Shown here piece after piece: positions 11,901 through 16,209 of a DNA stretch of 24,352 bases. This DNA comes from CAZMVY01 sp964617875 (lineage in GTDB: Bacteria > Planctomycetota > Phycisphaerae > UBA1845 > PWPN01), in NCBI GenBank assembly GCA_964617875.1, contig CAZUAI010000085.1, positions 1 to 24,352 of the forward strand, written 5' to 3'. The notes below the pieces were generated by a model, which had not been told where the DNA came from, ran no database searches, and worked only from the letters and a program-made list of their open reading frames with translations. Both the position numbers and the translations under genes were made by a program. Every line of letters begins with the position of its first letter. The first letter of the stretch is position 1.

Positions 11901-13334
11901 CCCGCCGCCGGACAGGTAGACCTTGCCGCCGCCCTGCCAGGCCCCGGCGTAAAGGTACTGGCCGGCATCCGGTCCTTCGGGATCGTCCGCCTCGAACGAA
12001 TCCACGCCAAAGTCCCATTCGTATCGCACAAGCTCGAGTCCGCTGGTCGAGCTGTTGGCATCGAGCGTGAACGTCCAGCCGTTTGCGCCCTTGTCGGCCT
12101 CCGTCTGCACGTACGGCCCGCCGGCGTTGGCCGTCGGAGCGGGCGGATCCACCGTGATGTCGAAACTGGCCGTGGCGGTCTGGCTCGATGCGTCTGTCAC
12201 CGTCAGTGCGGCCGGACCGCCCACGTACACCTTGTGCGAAAGCGTCTTGCCGTAGTACAGTTCGCGGACGTCATCCATGCGAAACGTGCCGCTGCCGACC
12301 GTGACACCGCGAAGGAGTTGCGCGTCCGACGGATGATTCGAGTTGTAGATCAGCGTCCACTGCGGATCCGCCGCCGCCTTCAGGTAATACAAGGCGCCGG
12401 CGCCGACTTTCAGGTCGATGCGAACATCATACGGCTGCCCGGGCGTGTACGAACTCACCTGGCCCCGGCCGTGCCCGCTCTCGTAGATCTGCACCTGGCC
12501 GCTCACGAAGTAGATCGCGTAGGTCATCTCCGTATAGCTGTAGTTGGTGTTCGTGTTCTTGAACCCCCACATCGCCTGGCCGCTGTCGGGCACGACGCGT
12601 GCCTGGAACGCGCCGGGAAGCGGGTCGCCCGGCGCCGGCGCCGGCGGTTGCGGGCTGTTGGGTGTCACGGCAGCGGCGTTGTTCGGGCCGTTGAAACCCG
12701 CCTGGAAGGTGCGGAAGTCGACGAGGTCCACATCGGCGTCGCCGTCCATGTCGGCCGCCGCGCAGTTCTCCGCCGCGGGCGGCAGGTTCGGCCCGTTGAA
12801 ACAACGCTGGAAGAAGAGGAAGTCGACGAGGTCCACGTCCGCATCGCCGTCGAAGTCGCAGGGCACGGCCGGCGCCGGGTCGGGCGGCGGCGCCGGCGCG
12901 GCCTCCTGCCTCCGAACGGGCTCACGGCTGAACGCGTAGTTGCTGCCCCAGCCGCCGCCGGACACGACCAGTTCGTCGCGGTTGAAGGCGTTGCGGACGA
13001 TCCACTTGTACGTGTTCAGCCAGTTGCCGTCGAGGCCGTCCGTCCCGAAATCCCATTCGTAGCGCACGATGGACGGATCGCCCGTTGATCCGCTGGCGTC
13101 GAACGTGAACGTCCAGCCTCCATCGACGCGGCTTGCGGCCGTTGCCACGTACGGCCCGCCGGGGTTCGCCACTGGCGTAGCCATCGCGCCCGCCGCCGGC
13201 GCGGTTGTCGGCGGTCCTTCCTGTGCGCGGACCGTTGCCGACGAAGGGAAGATAATTGCCGCCAGACCGCTTGCCAGCGCAATGCACCCCAACGAAGCGA
13301 ATACGACGTGGCGAACGGAACGGTTACGCATCAT
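1..13334 (-). CDS. Giant secreted PKD/Ig-like/Rhs (YD-repeat) protein with internal dockerin-like repeats, 3'-partial
   Basis: A single minus-strand frame runs from ATG at 13334 to the window edge with no stop (at least 4,444 codons). An SD-like GGAGG lies 6 nt upstream. Approximate residues: 1-38 signal peptide; 55-143 first half of a PKD domain (GGPY, YEWDFG); 159-222 two dockerin-like EF-hand repeats; 239-395 inserted beta-rich domain plus PKD remainder; 397-652 and 657-907 two more PKD units split the same way; 910-1090 two PKDs; 1095-1435 alpha/alpha-toroid similar to squalene cyclase/prenyltransferase repeats; 1440-1825 four PKDs; 1827-1945 beta domain of unknown type; 1945-3035 about twelve putative-Ig repeats (ITSxPPxTAxEGxxYxY); 3035-3215 two Ig-like domains; 3230-3290 Rhs entry region (RTYDSRDKTVGDFGVGW); 3460 onward about forty YD repeats. 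Two hydrophobic segments at about 4275-4331 interrupt the YD array. The last residues read YAQVIEERTG, typical of the approach to an Rhs core, so the core and any C-terminal toxin lie outside. Secretion and surface role are inferred. Confidence 0.94.
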   Translation of the reverse strand, partial: MMRNRSVRHVVFASLGCIALASGLAAIIFPSSATVRAQEGPPTTAPAAGAMATPVANPGGPYVATAASRVDGGWTFTFDASGSTGDPSIVRYEWDFGTDGLDGNWLNTYKWIVRNAFNRDELVVSGGGWGSNYAFSREPVRRQEAAPAPPPDPAPAVPCDFDGDADVDLVDFLFFQRCFNGPNLPPAAENCAAADMDGDADVDLVDFRTFQAGFNGPNNAAAVTPNSPQPPAPAPGDPLPGAFQARVVPDSGQAMWGFKNTNTNYSYTEMTYAIYFVSGQVQIYESGHGRGQVSSYTPGQPYDVRIDLKVGAGALYYLKAAADPQWTLIYNSNHPSDAQLLRGVTVGSGTFRMDDVRELYYGKTLSHKVYVGGPAALTVTDASSQTATASFDITVDPPAPTANAGGPYVQTEADKGANGWTFTLDANSSTSGLELVRYEWDFGVDSFEADDPEGPDAGQYLYAGAWQGGGKVYLSGGGWGSRYVFHRQVVRRAAGAMAQARLIPDANQVMWGLKNTNTNYSYTEMTYAIYFVSGQVQIYESGQGRGQVSSYTAGQPYDVRIVLNNPTGASYYLKPAGAPDWTPIYTTLHSDTDEMLVGLTNGSGTCALDELSLRFYGRTLKRTVSAPTNVTLTVTDLLGQTSSQQVALDVTGQPPTANAGGPYVRSEAELLANGLWVGTFDGTASADDHGITRYVWDFGTDTFDGTYLNPLLWYSNDRTSQDGRLIVTGSGGWGGAYAFTRQVVNRARGQTFQCRVLPGGSYAMYGFKNLSGDYSYTQMPYAIYFAGDQVQIYEDGAGRGRADYSTAGQPYDVRIVLKETAGATYWMRPAGTDAWRRIYDSDYGMATQFLQGFTVHSGTYELDDLRQTFVAGSTTYRITGERDLSLTVYDRKGQSTTDRTRVIFSGAAPVADAGGPYAAPVGAMAVLDGSGSTDDFGIVRYEWDFGDGQRGLGQYAFHAYTQPGTYAVSLRVIDAAERTATATTSVDVRPMAVCVPWDYDRVSGREVPHNLWSGLNARLKAVVYTDTAADQLTYTWDFGDGTPPAGGTVTNKRVIETQHTYTGDAGALYTATLTVHDPVHGDLVDTYPMQVHPKDLTVEVNVAIDEGLWYLHKTQNTDGSWSSYGSYRAGSTASSLHAMEINGHVPTRPTTLDPLADDVICGLRQLVTYLYATNIGVQAFGNPDSNGNGVGVSVNSSRPIYEGGMVMDALAACGAPDLMADTGATGIRGKTFRTIAQDMMDMYAWGQTDWDDRYGGGWRYDWNSDADNSACQWAAIGFLGVKAGFGLDVADWVKQRNNLWLTYSYDGTGFGYAGPGNGQATTPSGMVQLAFAGFPTTDRRWATAEAWIANNWNWFLNTTNIYAWYAFAKAMRVALPQPVTNLTPTGLDWYHDEVKGLVRRLLNLRNADGSWPSDLGWGLGQAYNTAWSVVIMTPTLFTRPPVAVAGADIVWAFDRPLEFDGSRSYHTDPVRVLATYEWDFDGDGTYDYIGTNPKVMHTYAFDPATHYPVTYNARLRVTDDIGQTATDTRAVTIAEPPHAPFARAGGPYRASVGVPFHPDGSGSYDIDPTDYITRQEWDFNGANGYNFDQPDAAVDCTAQGCPQVTWTFTAPGIYNIGLRVWDNAVLHPQNRKLASVPDFTTVTVEQNQPPVANAGGPYSLNECGTIQLDGSASSDPNGDAITYAWDLDGDGEFDDSTAPAPSFTRNQNGAFVVRLKVSDGALWSQPAEATVTVRDTAPTISVSGPTTLGIGQEGTFVATVSSPCDALSSAQWDWDYDGVTFRPSGNEGTSQKHTYTSQGTYTIAARATDSDGSTAVATLQVVVAPPAGPRVPAGIRIQIIVGQRDYVAARKVHRGQFTLVSQYDRPITGPIALAFDRIQPSTVTLANPDGTVRDPATGRDLPYVSFSDLLTRNTLAPGERVGPKWIEFADPANVAFTFEATAWLFNSPPKFTSTPVLTASEGQRYRYNARAVDDDGDVVTFALRATNGTPPPAGMTVHPQAGLLDWVPGQTAAGAHAVTLVALDGMAGGEGVQTYEITVDAVNVPPVIASTPPTTAPIGTAYQYQVVATDPDGDPLSYALAAAPDGMSIDAGTGLIQWPFPTAGTHTVRLTVADNQGHEAAQEYSLTVVTCANPPQITSQPPTSATEGQPYTYAVVATLPGATLTYSLPVAPTGMTIDAAGMITWTPPYNAHGMRTVKVVVAKDAAGCRAEQVFQIDVADANAPPRIVSTPPTTAAEGLPYRYEVQAVDPDGDLVGYSLVEGPAGMTIQPVAGIVEWLPPQTAAANSPYTVTVEASDPSGARSRQTFTLDVTAENVAPQITSMPAYLAVEGQLYQYAVAAIDPDNDPLTWNLTQAPPGMTIDANGVVRWTPGHSAAKNSPYAVQIVVSDPAGHVAVQAYEVVVRATNVPPVITSEPVLTGTEGQVYHYRVTATDADGDVLTYSVKTGPGGMSVHRTTGMIDWLVPQNAAARNPHAVTVAVSDGAATAEQSFEITVEAVNVAPIIYSQPVTTAAVGAAYTYTVLANDQDGDVVTYGLDTAPAGMTIDPATGVITWQPQAGQDGDQPVTVVAADPAGLTGEQSFVIVTAPCPDAPQFTSTAKTTASPGVEYRYAVTARVQSGTIGYSLATAPEGMTINAQGVVTWTPRADQMGTHDVAVVATRDDVCPSRQAYTVDVRECDIAVTYPLPPLVPGQTALFTPEVTANCEPLQYVLLSGPVGMTVHSTTGVARWTPQVGVFSAEVRVSDGWGTTRTVTFGGEVRPQTAPRITSVPPFTAQVNAAYSYAVVAVDEEGDALTYALVTGPAGMTMDPASHVVAWTPDAGAIGTHAVEVRVTDARGAWITQSFTVTVSLHGDNHAPEITSTPPMTAYVGLTYSYAVIATDADNDTLLYTLDAAPPGMSIDSSGGEITWLPAAGDVGAHTVKVRAGDPNGGWALQTFTLTARVNTPPQITSAPVTKAVAGIAYRYDVKAADPDEAQLAYELREAPVGMAIDGQTGSITWTPAADQAGNHAVTVVAKDSLNAEAAQAYTVTVYPDLSADEEPPAVTITAAPRNVDPGETVTITVTATDDLAVATVVLTVNGVPVALDADGRAAYVPAQPGAYVATAVATDLAGHVRRATTDFAARAAGDAIPPVVAITAPEIDAELKAPTDFVGTASDAHLYKYTLAYRPVGESEWADFATGYASVTNGILGRLDPTKMVNGLYDIRLRAEDTNGNVNDVVTACAVAGQLKVGNFTITFTDVSVPLSGLPITVTRTYDSRDKTVGDFGVGWRMELSSLKVTENSVAGKDWEQQMIPGFAGMNRYVLTPIRPKVVSVAWPDGTIERFAMSVSPSQQMLVPIAFFDRIVFTPIPPATSRLEVLGDTSGYYDGGAPGVGDIYFYSDSSAMDPANYRLTAKDGTTYTFVGNVNAPTARLQSLTEPNGNSLQITLNGIVHSTGKGVTFERDDRKRITAITDPKGGTLRFTYDGRGDLVAATNANGDVTRYTYDGNHGLVEIIDPRGIPVARNEYDDDGRLIATIDADGRRTEFQHDVNNRQEVVKDRNGNITVNEYDNAGNLVATTDALGQRTVCTYDARGNKLTETDPLGHTVTQTYDAANNVLSRTDALGNGTGYTYDAAGRTLTRRDPMGNVTRNTYDARGNLLSVTEPGDRVTTYTYDAAGRMTSQTDPLGRTTTYEYDGSGNLLRETDPLGHAVTYTYDANGNRLTRTTTRTTPAGPETLTTTFVYDASNRLVRTIDPAGNETRVEYTPTGQKAADIDALGRRTAYEYDERGHLVRTLYPDGTDERTTYDPEGRKLTATDRAGRTTTYAYDKVGRLVRTTWADGTFIQSEYDAAGRVIREIDERGNATRYAYDAAGRRVSVTDALGGTAAYEYDANGNRIRMTDARGNVTRYEYDARRQLVRTTFADGTSTAVAYDAAGRKVAETDQAGRVTRFAYDANGRLLSVTDALGGVTRYAWDEVGNQISQTDALGRVTRFEYDKLGRRTRRILPNGAAEVMTYDAAGRMIAKTDLAGRTTTFEYDLADRLVRKNLPSGASTAFTWTPDGLRKTAVDARGVVTYEYDRRARLVRQTEPDGRQITYAYDAHGNRTAVTSPTGTTAYTYDTLNRLETVTDPDGGVTRYTYDAVGNRSGVSLPNGTAAEYTYDAVNRLTRLVNRAAGGQVLSSYGYTLGPRGNRTRVAEHSGRTVDYVYDALYRLVEERVSDPVEGARTSAYGYDAVGNRLTMSITTAAGRTDVVYTYDANDRLITQRETVTLARLEGDDARRIAAIGPQPSRGSYVGFLAFAAATAATLLVPCGLLLPGGAGIGCGVRRRRFFTMTVALFLVPCMFVGPENVYAMHAEALLYKIVGAAAVGQVPPATTITMTYDANGNMVGRTDGVKTDDYTYDDENRLVAANVQLGSEPGPVSYQYDVNGVRVRKTAAGATTDYLVDSTLPYAQVIEERT
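4235..7505 (-). repeat. Array of about 12 cadherin/putative-Ig (He_PIG-like) repeats
   Basis: Twelve consecutive units of about 85-90 residues share a start like PPxITSxPPxTAxEGQxYxY, a centre AxDPDGDxLtYxL, then aPxGMTIDxxtGxIxWtP and AVxVxVxDxxG. This matches the putative-Ig/cadherin-like family that forms long extracellular stalks. Two more divergent Ig-like domains follow at about 3700-4220. A unit near 5080-5310 is the most diverged. Confidence 0.88.
11698..11797 (-). repeat. 100-bp direct repeat, copy 2 (inside giant gene)
   Basis: This 100-bp block matches 12463-12562 at 99 of 100 positions; the single difference is at 11706 versus 12471. It encodes the segment around KNTNTNYSYTEMTYAIYFVS in the second inserted beta-rich domain. 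Confidence 0.93.
12463..12562 (-). repeat. 100-bp direct repeat, copy 1 (inside giant gene)
   Basis: Partner of the block at 11698-11797, offset 765 bp. It encodes the same part of the first inserted beta-rich domain. A third, diverged version of the domain (NLSGDYSYTQMPYAIYFAG) lies at about 10935-11045. The near identity of the first two suggests recent duplication or gene conversion. Confidence 0.93.
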
Positions 13335-13340
13335 GGCCGA

Positions 13341-13345
13341 CCTCC
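13341..13345 (-). promoter_or_regulatory. Ribosome binding site of the giant gene
   Basis: The minus strand reads GGAGG here, 6 nt before the ATG at 13334. A second in-frame ATG follows directly at 13331. The good SD spacing and the signal peptide that follows decide the start. Confidence 0.75.
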
Positions 13346-13421
13346 GAGGCGAGAAAAGAGTGTCGGCGCCGCCGCCGAAGGCTTCGCGGCCCCGACCTTC
13401 AACATGCCCTCCAAGACACCC

Positions 13422-13455
13422 CGCGCCCCTGCAACCACGGAATCCGTGGGGCGCG
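13422..13455 (-). promoter_or_regulatory. Stable hairpin in the 5' leader of the giant gene
   Basis: Outer arms CGCGCCCC (13422-13429) and GGGGCGCG (13448-13455) are exact complements (8 bp). An inner CCACGG/CCGTGG stem (13435-13440 with 13444-13449) can form instead or partly overlap. It lies in the predicted leader, about 90-120 nt upstream of the ATG. It could affect mRNA stability or translation; no riboswitch class was recognised. Confidence 0.5.
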
Positions 13456-13538
13456 ATGGCCTGCTTCGCTTACGGGGAGACTTGCGATATGCCGGGCCAC
13501 ACGCCAAACGGAGACGGTCAGGGCAGTGCTGCGGCCCG

Positions 13539-13568
13539 ATAGTACAGCATTCTACCCACTTCCGTCAA
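13539..13568 (-). promoter_or_regulatory. Sigma70-like promoter for the giant gene
   Basis: Read on the minus strand, a -35 TTGACG (13568-13563, 5 of 6 matches to consensus) is followed after 18 nt by a -10 TACTAT (13544-13539, 4 of 6). Transcription would begin near 13532, giving a leader of about 200 nt. It is the best promoter match in the 630-bp gap upstream of the gene. Confidence 0.65.
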
Positions 13569-13964
13569 GAGGAAACATGAAATCGGAAAGCGAGCGAGAA
13601 AGAGGCCCGCAGAAGGTCCGATATTCCTCCGCGACGTTCCCGCCGCGCCGGCTCACGGTCGCAACATGGGCGACAAAGGCCGCCGACCAGACCCCAAAAT
13701 CGCGAGCCAGGATCCAGAATCTCTCCCCGTTCGTCCAGCGATTCGTTCGTGCACGCATGGTCTGTGACGGCGGGCTTCGGGGGCTCGTTGTCGGTCAGTG
13801 GTTTGCCAGTCGTCCGAGACGTCGCTGTGATCGAAACCTCAGCATCTCATCGAGCGTTGCAACTCGAGCATATGTGTAACCGCTTGGACGTCGGCTCTGG
13901 CGAGGGGGGGCGAGAAAGAACGTTTGCCCGACCTGCCTCTTTGCCGACTCCGAATAATAGGCTG
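13569..13964. other. Intergenic region, no gene recognised
   Basis: This is the remaining gap between the giant gene's promoter and the stop codon of the upstream minus-strand gene. A 68-codon minus-strand frame at 13552-13758 has no recognisable domain and no SD, and is probably chance. I see no clear terminator, tRNA or repeat. Confidence 0.5.
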
Positions 13965-15746
13965 CTACTTCGCTGGCCGCGTCGCCGTGCGGTACTCTTC
14001 AGGGATGAGTGTCGGGTCGAACGCATCTTCCAACCGCAGGACCGCACGGCTGGCGAACGGACGGTAGAGCGGGTCGCCCAGGAGCATCATCATCCACGAG
14101 TGGAAGTTCGTCGAGAACGCATAGCACTCCGCCAGCGTGAACCGGCCGCTCAGCAGCAGCCCGAAGAAATCCTGCGGCAGCGGGAAGGCGTGCAGGTACG
14201 GCTCATCCACCGGCCCCAGCGTGGCTGCGACGCCGTCCTCAAGCATCCGCTTGCACCAGCCCTGCTCGCCCGGGCTACGCAGGTTCACCGCCTCGGCGCT
14301 GGCGATGTGATAGCCGACCGCCCCTCGCTCGAACGTGAACGCCGGCACATACTTCCGCAGACTGTACCATCCGCAGTACAGTGCGGCGTGCGGGCAGCTC
14401 CGCTGGGCGAACAGCTCCGGCCGGTCGTCGAGCACCGTGGGCCACGGCGAGCGCGACTTCATCAACTCGGCCAGATCGCGCAGGTTCTGGTCGTACGTCC
14501 GGTAACCATCGTCCTGCGTGATTCCCCGGGCGTCGATGTAGAACGTCCCGCGCAATCCGGTGCGTTCGGCGGCGACGGCGTCGTCGATCATCCGCCGTAC
14601 GACCGCCGGCGTCGGCCCGTCGAGACGCGAGACCATCAGCACCTTGCGCTTCCAGTCGCTCGGCGGCACCGCCTGCCGCAGCGGCGCTTGCGCGCGCACC
14701 CGCCACGCCGTCGGATTCGACCGCCAGCGGTACAGCGGGTACTCGCCCCACCAGAGCAGCGCCAGCTCGCTGTCGAACGCCGCGCCGGTTTCCTTGCCCA
14801 GAAGGGCCGCGCGGTCCTCTTGCAGGTTCCGTGCCGCGCCCAGCAAACCCCACGTCCGACGAATCCGCCGGCGGGCCTCGGGGCGTTCCGGCGAATCCGG
14901 CGGCCGGCGCAGCAGCTCCAGAACCTTCTCCTCGTCGTCCCGGATGAGGTTGCGCATCTCGTCCAGACGCCGCACCGCGGAGGGGTGGCCCTCGCCCGAG
15001 CGGGCGCGGATCTGCGCCAGCAGGCCGCCCGCGCCCTCGACCTCCTCGACGATGGCGAAGAACTCCTGCACGACGGCGGCGCGGCGGTCTTCGTTCGTCT
15101 CTGTCTGCACCCGTGCGGCGACGGCGTTCTTGGCCCGCACGAACCGGTCGGCGGCCGTCTTCAGGTCAACGCCGCCGTTGCGCGTCGTCGGGGCCGAGGC
15201 GGGGGGCGGCGCGGGCAGCCGCGCGACCCGCTCCATCGCGGCCGTCTTTTCGCGGAGGTCCTTCATCACGTCTTCAAACTGCAGTTCGAGTTGCCGGGCC
15301 GTCGTCTCCTGCCGCGGCGTGGGCCGGACGGGCCCCACGCGGATCGGGACGCCGTAGAACGTGACGAGGCAGCGGACGCGGTCGTCCAGCCGGCCGTTCC
15401 GCAGCGCACGGCGGATCTCCGCGGCGGCGACGTCGTAGCGGTCGCGGTCGAGCGTGTCGCGATCGGGCAGCCGCAGGCCGATGAGCCGGTCCTGGGGAAC
15501 ACCGCGGGAGTTGGCATAGTACGTCGCGAGTTCGCGCGAGGTCGTCACGCCCGCATTGTAGATGAGTGCCAGATCGGTCGGCTCGAGCGGCGCCCCGCGC
15601 GGAACGGCCGGCGCCGACGCCGGATCGGCCGCCGCCAACGCGGCCCGCAGAAGCAGCCACGCCAGCGGCCATCCCCATGACGCACGCGGCATGACGCGCC
15701 CGAGGCAGCCTCTTCCGTCAATCCCTGGTTCGCCGCGTGTGGTCAT
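13965..15746 (-). CDS. TIGR03790-family secreted protein
   Basis: 593 residues. The N-terminal core (about 57-140) has LALIYNAG, RELATYYANSRGVPQDRLIGL and LVTFYGVPIRVG. The C-terminal part (about 508-564) has ATLGPVDEPYLHAFPLPQDFFG and SWMMMLLGDPLYRPF. I recognise these as the TIGR03790 family, whose function is not established. Between them is a long charged, partly helical insertion (about 150-330). The annotated ATG directly follows the dtd stop; an internal ATG at 15692 (residue 19) begins a better signal peptide (MPRASWGWPLAWLLLRAALA) and may be the true start. It is last in the four-gene minus-strand operon. Export is inferred from the hydrophobic N-terminus. Confidence 0.85.
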   Translation of the reverse strand: MTTRGEPGIDGRGCLGRVMPRASWGWPLAWLLLRAALAAADPASAPAVPRGAPLEPTDLALIYNAGVTTSRELATYYANSRGVPQDRLIGLRLPDRDTLDRDRYDVAAAEIRRALRNGRLDDRVRCLVTFYGVPIRVGPVRPTPRQETTARQLELQFEDVMKDLREKTAAMERVARLPAPPPASAPTTRNGGVDLKTAADRFVRAKNAVAARVQTETNEDRRAAVVQEFFAIVEEVEGAGGLLAQIRARSGEGHPSAVRRLDEMRNLIRDDEEKVLELLRRPPDSPERPEARRRIRRTWGLLGAARNLQEDRAALLGKETGAAFDSELALLWWGEYPLYRWRSNPTAWRVRAQAPLRQAVPPSDWKRKVLMVSRLDGPTPAVVRRMIDDAVAAERTGLRGTFYIDARGITQDDGYRTYDQNLRDLAELMKSRSPWPTVLDDRPELFAQRSCPHAALYCGWYSLRKYVPAFTFERGAVGYHIASAEAVNLRSPGEQGWCKRMLEDGVAATLGPVDEPYLHAFPLPQDFFGLLLSGRFTLAECYAFSTNFHSWMMMLLGDPLYRPFASRAVLRLEDAFDPTLIPEEYRTATRPAK

Positions 15747-16196
15747 TCAGAAGAGTCTCGTCGAGTCGAGCAGGATACAAATCGGCCCGTCGTTTACGGA
15801 TTGCACCCGCATGTGGGCCCGGAAGCTGCCTTCTCGCACGGTCAGCCCCGCGGCGGCGAGGGCCCGGACGAAGGCCTCGCACAGCGGGCGGGCCTCCTCG
15901 GCGGACGCGGCGGCGTCGAAGGACGGCCGGCGTCCCTTGCGGGCGTCCGCCTGGAGCGTGAACGCGCTGACGACCAGCACCTCACCGCCCGTATCGACGA
16001 CGCTGCGGTTCATCTTGCCCTGGTCGTCGGTGAAGATCCGGAGCCCCGCCGTCTTCTCGGCGAGCATCCGCGCCTCGGCCTCGGTGTCGCCCCTGGCGCA
16101 CCCCACGTAGACCAGCAGACCCGGACCGATCCGTGAGACGATCGAGCCCTCGACCGCAACCGACGCCTCACTGACCCGCTGTACGGTCGCCCTCAT
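15747..16196 (-). CDS. dtd: D-aminoacyl-tRNA deacylase
   Basis: 149 residues, the normal family length and collinear from MRATVQRVSEASVAVEG to the C-terminal NDGP motif. DTD hydrolyses D-aminoacyl-tRNAs (and glycyl-tRNA-Ala) as a cytoplasmic homodimer and so keeps D-residues out of proteins. KMNRSVVDTGGEVLVVSAFTLQAD and RKGRRPSF are family blocks. The usual SQFT motif at 77-80 reads SAFT (Gln78 is Ala), and the usual NDGPVT reads NDGPIC (Thr140 is Cys). Gly137-Pro138, the cross-subunit chiral-proofreading pair, is intact. A GAGGAA RBS sits 9 nt upstream, overlapping the end of the preceding gene, so translation may be coupled. The stop abuts the ATG of the next gene. Confidence 0.96.
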   Translation of the reverse strand: MRATVQRVSEASVAVEGSIVSRIGPGLLVYVGCARGDTEAEARMLAEKTAGLRIFTDDQGKMNRSVVDTGGEVLVVSAFTLQADARKGRRPSFDAAASAEEARPLCEAFVRALAAAGLTVREGSFRAHMRVQSVNDGPICILLDSTRLF

Positions 16197-16209
16197 ACGC
16201 CGAGCTTCC

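Noticed and set aside
11376..13088. 570-codon plus-strand frame
   Set aside because: Also the codon-aligned shadow of the N-terminal part of the giant gene; no domain and no RBS.
13552..13758. 68-codon minus-strand frame upstream of the giant gene
   Set aside because: No SD, no domain, and it overlaps the predicted promoter of the giant gene.
13749..15680. 643-codon plus-strand frame
   Set aside because: Shadow of the TIGR03790-family gene; composition dominated by Arg, Gln and Pro.
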